Shown here piece by piece: positions 55,599 through 64,000 of a DNA stretch of 64,000 bases. Location of the stretch: positions 984,186 through 1,048,185 of the forward strand of contig JACVVK020000207.1 in the NCBI GenBank assembly GCA_018292915.2, given 5' to 3'. Numbering within the stretch: the first letter of the stretch is position 1; each line of letters opens with the position of its first letter. This stretch comes from Batillaria attramentaria. Its lineage: Eukaryota > Mollusca > Gastropoda > Batillariidae. Below the pieces are notes generated by a model. That model had not been told where the DNA came from. It did not search any database and worked only from the letters and a program-made list of their open reading frames with translations. Both the position numbers and the translations under genes were made by a program.

Positions 55599-57174
55599 GA
55601 TATGAATGGGAAATGGCACGACGGATGGTTGTGTCCCGTTGCCGCTCGCCAATAGGTCTGCACTGGAGAAAACAAGGTCGACAAGAAGCTGCGGACTAAA
55701 ATAAACCGACCTGGAATAGACACATGTTATGTAAGCGTATTATCAAAGAGTAATGTGGTCGCGTCCCATGGGCGCTGGCCAGGCTGTTTGTATTAGTGAA
55801 ACAGAAATGAGGGAAAACCCACATCTGCAAAAAGACGTGAGCATAGCATCATGTCATAGCATTACCTGAGCACACGTAGACAAAGGTGTCATGTCCCATC
55901 GCTGCCTGTCACAATGTCCGTGCTGGTCACTGTAAGGCTGCAAGGAAACGGCAATCCGAAAACATTAGGGGTACTTAGGCATAGGTCCTAGGCACGCCCA
56001 AACGCTGGGAGGCGTGCACACTTGGGAAACTGTAAACCCGCCTGGAGACGGGTCGACCAATGGTTCGTATGCGAAGACGCGGGCAAAGACGTAACTGTGC
56101 CTAGAGGTGCAGCAAGTCGGTGTAACGAAGGATGGTCTGGTCAAGTGGTCATGTCCCCTCCCTCACCCCTTGTCCAGAAGTCCGCCTAGCAATAATAAAG
56201 GTGAGATGTCACGGCGATCTGAATAAATGGTACATGTAAGCGTAGGGGCAATGTATAATGCCAGCAAATGAATCCTGCCGGAGCGCCAAATTCCAATGGG
56301 ATCAATGTTTTAACAATAATTATATGGTACATTTTTTTCACTGATCCGTAAATAAAAACCGTTTACAAGGGCTGCAGCAATAAAATGGCCTTTCTCTGAT
56401 ACACCGTTCGTAACGAACGTTATCATGTGGCAAGGTAAGGAAATCAGCAAATGATGCCGTTACATTAGTTGAAAACAGAACCATACTGACGACGGTAAAA
56501 GACATGGGTGTTTAAATGAATGATTAGCAGCCACAAAACAGAATGTTTTCTTGTGAGACTGCCATTTAGAAGGGTAGAAACGTTTAGCTTATGATCTGTG
56601 TCAGGTATACTTAAGGTCACTAAAGCTGTCTGTTTTAAAATTTTACACTGGCATTTTCTCGGAATCTACAAATACCAGAGGATTAACTTTACGGGTATAC
56701 AGTATGCTCCACGTATAGCGGCCATGGGTTATACTTGACTCCGTTTATACCGAAATACACCTGTAGCAAATCATTTCCCGGCCGAGGGCCTTCTTTAACA
56801 TGACTAAAAACTCATCGGATAGCGCGGCCATCGATTACACCGGACATCGGTTTGACCGGACACGTTTTCGCGTCCCCAGGATCCCTTTTCTCTTGATATA
56901 TCGGACGGCGCAGTCGTTGCAGTCAACGGTTATACCGGACGCCACTATTCCGGTCATGTTTTCTTGTCCCACCTCCGCTTATAACGGACGCAGCGCGCGT
57001 GCGACAAGGCACGAACACGGACTGCTGCATGAATCTAGAGAAACGATGATGACCTAATTCTAGGAAAATTGCTCGCGTTAGCTTCAGGTCAAGTTTCGGT
57101 TTTGATTTAGCTTTCGCCTGGCACTTGTCATAAACAAAACCGCGAACTGAAATGATTTAAAACAACCACGCATG

Positions 57175-57221
<47 letters not shown>

Positions 57222-57403
57222 TGCGTGTGTGCGTGCGTGCGTGCGTGCGTGTGTATGAGTGTGTGTGAATACAACATTTTACAGTGAATTTTATTTTATT
57301 TTATCTTATTGGTTGATCAATGTCAGTTCAATAGTTGTTTACAAATTTGATTTAAATTATCTTGTAAATACTAAAAGATACACACGCACGGACGCGCGCG
57401 CGC

Positions 57404-57448
<45 letters not shown>

Positions 57449-57600
57449 AAGAGAAAATGTCTTCAATCCGGAAAATGTCCCTAAGGCCTTATGTACGGAA
57501 ACATCGGCTATACCGGAAAATTTCCGTTAAATACGGAGACATTGGATTTAACGTCCACCAGGACGAAAGTTGCCCCTATATCCGATGTTTTGGTTTTTGG
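55599..57600 (+). other. Intron 5: shared part then gene 2-only part
   Basis: 55,599-56,275 aligns with 28,488-29,135. 56,276-57,600 is mostly without counterpart. It includes an R2 fragment (56,615-56,690), a (GT)n run (57,178-57,255) and (GA)n (57,404-57,443). Repeated TATACCGGAC-like words occur at 56,830-57,540. No gene is supported. Confidence 0.65.
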
Positions 57601-58470
57601 GAAACTTTAACGTTGGCCATTTATCCGAAACAACCAACAGTAGAGGCAGCAAACAAGGCATGATGATAGACAGCAATGAGACCTACCTTTTTGAATGACC
57701 GTGGCTGAAGGTCAAGGTCATTAAAGCCGTGTGGTGGGAATTTTAACATTACCGTTTTCGGAGGAACTACAAATACTAGAGGCGTCAAACTTGACATAAT
57801 GATAGACATTGAGGAAATCTCATTTGAATGGGGGAGCCGGGGTAGCCGAATGGTAGAGCGTTGGTCTTCAGATGCTCGGGTCGTGAGTTCGTATCCCGGC
57901 TGGGGCAAAATATTTGTTCTGGATTTTTCATCGTTGCCTTGTCTTTCATATCACCCGTATGTGGTGGAAAAGGACGTTAACCCCACAAACACCCCCCCCC
58001 CCCCCACACACACACACACACCTCATTTGAATGACCTTGATCTAGCAACGTCCCTAAATCTATTGTTACTTATTCAGTCTAAATGACTCCCTATAAACAC
58101 AAGACAAAACACAAATACAAATCACATCTCTATCGTTATCTCGACTAAGCAAGATTTCTAACTAGCATTACGAATCAACACATCTAATCATAATATACGA
58201 AAGGAGAATCCTGCTCTATTGCCTACAGATCTCTACGATGATTCCTCGTGGCACGCGTTGTCCAGCCACAGACAAGAAGCAGGTTCTGTGAGGGGTCTGC
58301 TGCAGCCGGTTCAAACCCTAAACTTTCCTTGCACGGCACACAATGACTGGAATACGGTTCTGTTGCTATTCGTCACGAACACAGTTCTGCTTGGCGGAAT
58401 TACTGATTTTACTGACAAAACCAGTCAACATCCAGTTAAACAAAGAAAGAAACAAAAAGACACACATCAA
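57601..58470. repeat. R2 (TCAAGGTCA) repeats, gene 2 copy
   Basis: It aligns with 29,541-30,170 of gene 1, interrupted by one SINE. GAAGGTCAAGGTCATTAAAG lies at 57,706. Confidence 0.75.
57831..58021 (+). mobile_element. tRNA-derived SINE (family A), copy 4, with exact 12-bp target duplication
   Basis: CTCATTTGAATG stands on both sides (57,819-57,830; 58,022-58,033). Gene 1 has it once (29,751-29,762). The 3' tail ends in a C-run and (CA)n. Confidence 0.95.
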
Positions 58471-58683
58471 ACAAGGAGGAACGGCCCCGTCCTACAAAGT
58501 TGTTTCTCCAAACTTCATTTTATTTTGTCTGTTTTGTTGTTATTGTTGCCGGTTTTCCCCTCTCCAAGTTCTACCAATGACACTAGATCCTCTACGACCT
58601 CGACCGATTAGCCACGTGACTGGGGGTGGGGCCGGGTGGGGGAAGAAGGGAGAGAGAGAGAGAGGCAGAGAGAGAGGGTGGGT

Positions 58684-58846
58684 GGGTGGGTGTTTAGGAG
58701 TTTAACGTCTTTTTCCCCCACATAAGGGTGACATCAAAGATGGGGCAACGAGAAAAAGGCCAGCACAAATATTTGGCCCCAGCGGCCGGGATTCGAACTC
58801 TCGGCCCAAGCATTGAAACGCTCTACCATTCGGCCACCCTGACTCC
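58684..58846 (-). mobile_element. tRNA-derived SINE (family A), copy 5, inside Y
   Basis: This is the same insertion as 7310-7485, in the same position of element Y. It is read on the minus strand with box B GAGTTCGAATCCCGGC. Confidence 0.85.
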
Positions 58847-58856
58847 CCAGAGAGAG

Positions 58857-60195
58857 ATTCAGATTCAGATTCAGATCATTTATTGCGTAGGCGTTATGCC
58901 CTTTGCAAAGGGGGTAGGGGGGAGGGGGCATTACATAGCCATGCAGAAATACGTCACACATCAAACAGACGACATTGTGCGACAAGGATGCCAAGTCACA
59001 GAAAGTTCGTTCAGACTGCGACATTAGAGTCCGTGAAAAAACCCACAATAATCATGTGCGTGAAAAACACGTGTCCGGATAGGTGAGACAACACAACGGG
59101 AGTCTAACTGACAGCTGCACGTGTGGTACACTATTGTTCTGGATTTGTTCTAATGGTCAGCCAAGGAAGTATCTCACAGCACCCATAATAGTGTGCATAA
59201 TGGTCAGTCCTTGCTCAATCTGACACTGAATTTTGCCCCGATCAGCAGGAACCCAGAGCAGCATCTTGTAGGTGATGTGACGTTCCTCTTCTATCATCTG
59301 CGTGATGTCCCGTTTGACAAACCAGTAAAAAGACGGCTTTTCTCTTGCAGCAGACCACTTGAGCTGAAATACAACGTCATCACTTTCACAAATCAGAGTG
59401 TCTAGACTGTCGTTAGAACGATCGCGAAACACGGTACGGAAACTAACATTTCTTGTTTTGTCTCTGAGGTTCCGTTGAAGTGATCTGTCTGTCAGTTCAG
59501 CCACGTAGTCCTTGATAGTGGTGACACTGTAACCTGCTTCACGCACTCTCTCAAGCCGCGGCTCTTCATCGTCAGCGTCACTCACACTAGGTTGGTCTGT
59601 CCCACTGTTCTTTTCTGGTAAATGAACTTCAGCAGGACTAACTTCAGCCGCTGTCACTAGGTCAACGCCTGTACACAACACACTAGCGTCAGCTGATTCA
59701 CAGCGGGTTTCACGTGCACGTGTCTGTGTTGGTGTGTCGCCTGAATGGTTTGGCGTGTCACTGTGCTCATAAAAACAAGCAGTTGGTGGCGTAGGCATGA
59801 ATAAAGCTTGTGAGTGTTCAAAATCCAAATCACCATCACTTGCCTTCCCACTCTCTTGTTTCGCAGCAGCTTTCTTTTCTGCCCGTTTCCTGTCGCGGTT
59901 CACTTGACTCGGTGGCTTCCTTCGATAGTACACAGGACTGTTACCGGTATTCGCCATGTTGTCTGTAGCTGAGCCGGTTTTCAGTCGAATGACCACGACC
60001 GTACTGTCACCTTCTCCGGTGATTTTCCAAGAGGAGAGTTGGTTGTGCTGAAGCAGGGCCCCCAGAGCGACTTCCAGTGTTGTTGGAAAACCGACAACAG
60101 GCATCGTGAAGGATAATTTTGGTAAAATAAGTCCAAAATATCAACAGTGGAGAGAACTTCCTGCCCAGCATGCACCTCGCCCACGTGAAAAAAAA
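58857..60195 (-). mobile_element. Retroposed 1.34-kb unit with 15-bp target duplication
   Basis: ACTCCCCAGAGAGAG flanks it exactly (58,842-58,856; 60,196-60,210). On the minus strand it starts TTTTTTTTTCACGTGGGC, carries a 315-codon ORF, then AATAAATGATCTGAATCTGA, an AATAAA signal with a short (ATCTGA)n tail. The long duplication and repeat tail show target-primed insertion. The long Y copy has no insertion there. Confidence 0.85.
59157..60104 (-). CDS. 315-aa ORF of unknown function in the retroposed unit
   Basis: The start MPVVGFPTTLEVALGALLQH is 91 bp from the 5' end of the inserted unit. The N-terminal ~50 residues look like a compact domain (SSWKITGEGDSTVVVIRLK). A basic stretch follows (YYRRKPPSQVNRDRKRAEKK), then an acidic, Ser/Thr-rich middle. 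The last ~130 residues are again structured (VTTIKDYVAELTDRSLQRNL, then FYWFVKRDITQMIEEERHIT). There is no reverse transcriptase. It may be an ORF1-type nucleic-acid-binding protein of a LINE or a retrocopied host mRNA. The frame is intact. I cannot assign a family. Confidence 0.6.
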   Translation of the reverse strand: MPVVGFPTTLEVALGALLQHNQLSSWKITGEGDSTVVVIRLKTGSATDNMANTGNSPVYYRRKPPSQVNRDRKRAEKKAAAKQESGKASDGDLDFEHSQALFMPTPPTACFYEHSDTPNHSGDTPTQTRARETRCESADASVLCTGVDLVTAAEVSPAEVHLPEKNSGTDQPSVSDADDEEPRLERVREAGYSVTTIKDYVAELTDRSLQRNLRDKTRNVSFRTVFRDRSNDSLDTLICESDDVVFQLKWSAAREKPSFYWFVKRDITQMIEEERHITYKMLLWVPADRGKIQCQIEQGLTIMHTIMGAVRYFLG

Positions 60196-60202
60196 ACTCC
60201 CC

Positions 60203-60237
<35 letters not shown>

Positions 60238-61198
60238 AGACGTCAGTTCCGTGAACTAAACATTTGACGTCACCTTCAGGCAGGTCGTCATACAGAGAGA
60301 GAGAGAGATGACGTCAATTCCAATTCCGTGAAGTAAACTTTTGACGTCAGCCTCTAGCACTGAGATCGTCTGAGGATGCTTGTTCATGTCTTGTGATTTC
60401 CCTGTTGGTTTTGTGACTTCTCCGACTGAATTATTTTTCACATGAAATCTGGAAGATCTAGAGGGCTGATGAAATGTCGGAAGCAGTGACGATACTTGCA
60501 GATTTTGTCTGTGAACCAAACATTTGACGTCAGCCTCACGCTCCTCGTCTGACAGATGATACTTCTACATATCTTGTGATTTCTTTGTTGCTTTTGTGAC
60601 TTCCCTGACTGAATTAATTTTTACATAAAATCTGGAAGATCTAGAGAGATGATGAAACGTGGACTTAAGTGCCTTGGATTGTACTTACGAAATTGCAAAA
60701 TTGGAACTTTTTTGACCGGCGCTTCTCGCAGAAATGTGAAAAATGTGTTTATCTAAAAGCTCTGCTATTCTTAATACTAAAGCTATAATAGTGCAGTAGT
60801 TCATGTCATATGTGCAGTTGGCATAAGTGACAAAAATACCGGAATGATGAGTAATTTGAAAGAGTCTTTTCATAGATATTTGAATTTATATGCAAACCAC
60901 CCCTAACTCGTAAATATTTTTCTTACACAAAACCTGTCAGAGCTACAGAGCTGTGCTACGAAAACAGGCAGTATAATTGGATGATCTTCCCAATTTCAGA
61001 AAATGAAGCCATTTGAACATTTTTTTGCGAAAAAATTCGTAACATGACCGATTTTTAAAAATCGGCGATAACTCTTTTGAAAATGCAGTAGGCTAAAAAT
61101 CGTGAAAGGTAGGTCTGGTAAAGGTGAATTCCCATTTTATCTCAAAGCAAAAAGGCCTCCAACGAGGTGGTTTAGGAGATAGCCATCATTACATCCGT

Positions 61199-61233
<35 letters not shown>

Positions 61234-61430
61234 TCACAACTCCCGCCAAAAAGAACGCAGCAGCTTAGTGTGCACGTAAGGTGTCTATGACGCAGATTTC
61301 GTTACGTCACTGTGTGCGTGAAAGCAAAGATCTTGGAAACATATGGTGAAAGTAAGTATTGTGTGGAGAAACGTCACAATCTTGTTTTGTATCACTGAAA
61401 CTTGCTGCTGCGCGTAGCAAAATCTGCCCC

Positions 61431-61530
61431 CATTCAACATCCGAACAAACATACATGAATGCTTTCTTTCGTGTTTCTGATATTTGGCTCACGTATGTAA
61501 CAGCGTGAGTCTATGTACTAACCCTCCGCC

Positions 61531-61597
<67 letters not shown>

Positions 61598-61789
61598 TGT
61601 TTGTCCGCAATGAATGTATAGAGAACCTTAACACTGGCATTTTCTCGGGAACTACAAACACCAGAGGCACCAAATTACAAGATGATAGACAACCACAAGA
61701 TCTATCCAGGGATTTCATTTTCAATGACCTGTGCTGGTGGTCAAGGTCACAGGAATAGAATGCAAAATTATAAACTCAATAGACGTACA

Positions 61790-61824
<35 letters not shown>

Positions 61825-61936
61825 GAGAGAGAGACGACGACGGAGGGTTAGTACATAGACTCCCATTGTTACACAAGGAAGCCAAAAACAAGAAAAAGTC
61901 GAACTAGACCATGCGGAGAACTTGCTAACCAAACGC

Positions 61937-61999
<63 letters not shown>

Positions 62000-62684
62000 C
62001 ATGGCGGTATTGCTGTAAGCATGATAATGAAAGGCAAGTTGTTTAGTATTGACGTCAAACTACTTGCTGAAATCGGAACTGTGGAGTGGGGGGGGGGGGG
62101 GGGGGTGTTTGGGGGTTTAACGTCCTTTTCCACCACATAGGGTGATATCAAAGACGGGGCAGCGATGAAAAAGCCAGCACAAATATTTGGCCCCAGCCGG
62201 GATACGAACTCACGTCCCGAGCAATAGAAGTCCAACGCTCTACCATTCGGCCACCCCGGCTCCGGAACTGTGGAGTATTGCGTCAGAGCTGAACAGATTT
62301 TACGTCACTAACGTTTGCGACCAGAAAACCGGTGGACGTTTTCTACTCTCCATGGACGTTAGAACTCAAGTCATGTCTTCAGCCTCAGTCTGCTAGTTGT
62401 CTGTCAGCTGTCAATACGCTGTGGGGTTTGTTGTTAGTGGACGCCAATTTTGCTGATTTTGTATTGTTTTGTATTGTTTCGAAAATTTCTTACAGTCGTG
62501 CAGTTGTTGATCTGTAGAGCAACTGCTAATATTTCTATGTTTATGAGTTCTTCATTTATTGGGATTTTTGTTTTGTTTTTGTGGTTGTTGTTGCTGTCGC
62601 TGGCGTGGTTGTCGTCGACGTCGTTGTCGCTCTAATCATTGTGGTCGTAGTATTGGTGGTTGTTGTAGTTATGGACTGGGTGAT

Positions 62685-62730
<46 letters not shown>

Positions 62731-62775
62731 TGGTTGACGTCATCCACTAACCGTCTTCTCCATTCTCTGTAACAG
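61431..62775 (+). other. End of gene 2 intron 5
   Basis: It aligns with 30,206-31,809. It contains R2 ends with (GT)n (61,532-61,596), R2 body (61,620-61,770), a (CA)n run (61,937-61,996), one SINE and a (CT)n run (62,688-62,727) before the exon. Confidence 0.75.
62088..62263 (-). mobile_element. tRNA-derived SINE (family A), copy 6, with exact 13-bp target duplication
   Basis: GGAACTGTGGAGT stands at 62,075-62,087 and 62,264-62,276. The gene 1 counterpart is single at 31,277-31,289 (two differences). The G-run at 62,088-62,104 is the reversed C-rich tail. Confidence 0.95.
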
Positions 62776-63128
62776 TGACCAACTGGATGTCCTGTACCGA
62801 GCGCTAGTCAACAACAAGAAGCACGTCAGGCTGTGGGCGGCAAGCGTACAGCCTGGCGACGAACCATATTGTCTACAGAATCACGTTCACAAGATGACAA
62901 CTCCCTTGCGCTGCCCCCCGTGCGTTGTGCGGGAGGTGGCGGAGGCAGACCGCATTAAGTCAGGAGACATCCCCGCTTACACAACACCAACGGCTCCCCT
63001 GCCAGCTGACGGACCGCCCGTCATCACTGTGAGCCACCAGGGACCCGGGCACGAGGAGAAGTATACACATGACTGTGAGGCGTGCGGCCGGGAGGTGGGA
63101 AGGATCCTGACACAGGTGTTACACGTCG
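62776..63128 (+). CDS. Gene 2 exon 6 (central helicase part)
   Basis: Acceptor TGTAACAG, donor CACGTCG followed by GTAAGT. It is 353 nt, same length and phase as in gene 1. It encodes DQLDVLYRALVNNKK, TTPLRCPPCVVREV and CEACGREVGRILTQVL. Protein changes against gene 1 are mostly conservative, while the length is fixed, which suggests past selection on the reading frame. Confidence 0.75.
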
Positions 63129-63139
63129 GTAAGTATGCA

Positions 63140-63174
<35 letters not shown>

Positions 63175-63199
63175 ATAATATACCTGTATTTTTTTTAAG

Positions 63200-63274
63200 G
63201 ACAAGGCAACACTTCCACTACTACAACTACCACAACAACGTCCTCCATCAGCACCGCTACAACGACCTCGCCCG
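63200..63274 (+). CDS. Gene 2 exon 7 (Thr/Ser linker)
   Basis: The acceptor here is TTTTTTTTAAG, weaker than the TTGCAG in gene 1 because the base before AG is A; the donor CCCG, GTAATC is kept. It is 75 nt and encodes GQGNTSTTTTTTTTSSIST-like low complexity. The weak acceptor may reduce splicing. Confidence 0.6.
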
Positions 63275-63394
63275 GTAATCAAAATGATATGTTTTGATTC
63301 ACCCGTTCATCGAGTGTGTATAGAATAGATAAATAGGGGAGGTAAATTGTGTCAGGGGAGATAATCTTGTAGATTTAGAAATTGTTTTCTTCTT

Positions 63395-64000
63395 GGGTAG
63401 TCCGAGCGACACTCCTTCTTACGGTCATGCACCACCCTGCTCTGAATCATATATGAGATTTTTTTGCAGATTTGTGAAGGTCCGTCACGTCTCTTCAGAT
63501 ATCCGTCGGGTGCCAGACTGAAAGTTTGGGCAAATTTTGTAATTCCAGAAAATAGAATCAGCCCGGAGCCCGCCTTCTGGCAAGGAAGACAATGTATGTC
63601 AAAAGACTGATCTACTTTTGCACGGGGAACATTGATTGCGTCAGAAAATGTTTTACTGTGCTACTGACGTCAGAGCTTTGCACACTCTTTCCCCGCCGTC
63701 TTTAAAGTGGACTCGCCCGGGAAACACCCGATTCGAACAGGGCAAGTGAAAAGAAAATGCAATGAGTCTGTGTACGGCAGGGGTACACAATGTCGATTGC
63801 AAATGAATGATATTTAGATTCAGCTTCTGTCAGACAAGACAGTGAGAAACATCATGTTCTTTTAACAAAAAGAAGTTATTGTTTTCATATTTGCAAGAAT
63901 ACAACGCGTGTTATTATTTTTGGGGGTGGCGGTCATGTTGAATTTCAGCCTCTCTTTCAAATGCGAAACAATAACAGTCTGGCACTCTTCGGAATCAGAA
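63395..64000. other. Sequence after the end of the duplication
   Basis: Alignment with gene 1 stops near 63,395 (gene 1: about 32,460). I recognise no exon, repeat or RNA here. Confidence 0.6.

Larger units (their letters stand above)
58472..61430 (-). mobile_element. Short, inverted copy of element Y
   Basis: It is the reverse complement of parts of 897-7705. It lacks 1352-2146 (THAP ORF) and about 2,730-7,180 (element Z). The join left by the first deletion reads AGATCATCCAATTATACTGC on the reverse strand. It contains a later retroposon (58,857-60,195). Gene 1 lacks the element between about 30,206 and 30,213. Right of it the host sequence resumes at CATTCAACATCCG. It has no intact gene of its own and must have moved with help from a full element. 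Confidence 0.75.
44233..63274 (+). other. Gene 2: zinc-knuckle, PD-(D/E)XK and SF1-helicase gene (3' incomplete)
   Basis: Exons: 44,233-44,773; 46,792-47,508; 47,801-48,006; 48,417-48,555; 48,972-49,309; 62,776-63,128; 63,200-63,274. Splice phases match at each junction (0, 0, 2, 0, 2, 1) and give about 779 open codons from ATG 44,264. The final two helicase exons found in gene 1 are not present before 64,000. Similarity to gene 1 ends near 63,395, so they are either farther downstream or lost. Intron 5 is 13.5 kb and full of insertions. The product would act on nucleic acid, binding through knuckles, perhaps cutting, and unwinding with ATP. Its cell role is unknown. Confidence 0.75.

Noticed and set aside
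56800..57057. 85-codon plus-strand frame with repeated TATACCGGACGC-like words
   Set aside because: Low-grade repeat of a ~20-bp word, no domain, no splice context.

Overview
This window reads as nuclear DNA of an invertebrate animal, most likely a marine gastropod mollusc. I infer this from short exons with GT/AG borders, tRNA-derived SINEs with the tail common in molluscs, an L2/CR1-type LINE, TCAAGGTCA-bearing dispersed repeats, and very heavy CA/GA microsatellites. There are no operons, and no rRNA or functional tRNA genes. Most long open frames are readings through simple repeats.

The main content is two tandem, same-strand copies of one multi-exon gene. The best-preserved copy (gene 2, about 44,233-63,274, 3' end not in the window) joins in frame through seven exons. 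They encode CCHC zinc knuckles, then a NERD/PD-(D/E)XK nuclease-like domain with an FD...EIK core, then a superfamily 1 helicase with GPPGTGKT and a DEA-type motif II. Gene 1 (about 19,001-33,190) supplies the last exons with helicase motifs V and VI and a stop codon. In gene 1 the 48-bp zinc-knuckle unit has expanded (26 knuckles against 7), the nuclease exon is gone, and a 5-bp insertion just after the Walker A motif stops the frame. Gene 1 therefore looks like a decaying or neofunctionalised paralogue. Candidate non-coding leader exons lie upstream of each gene (about 9.4-10.06 kb, and a tandemly doubled set at 39.2-41.8 kb).

Layout: 1-795 short repeats; 796-8,811 a nest of inverted-repeat transposons with THAP, SAP-like and Cys-rich gene remnants; 8.9-14.7 kb dispersed repeat, candidate promoter and leader, 51-bp and 64-bp tandem arrays, a SINE; 14.7-33.2 kb gene 1 and its introns; 33.6-38.9 kb a MITE with perfect 38-bp ends, CT-rich DNA and a degenerate ~70-bp repeat; 38.9-43.0 kb doubled leader module; 44.2-63.3 kb gene 2, whose introns hold a 5'-truncated L2-like LINE, SINEs, a retroposed 315-codon ORF and a deletion derivative of the first transposon nest; 63.4-64 kb sequence without a match in the window.

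Because introns of the two genes still align, each copy gives an empty site for insertions in the other. Several insertions after the duplication can therefore be placed to the base with their target-site duplications. All comparisons were made by eye from the sequence; no database search was possible.
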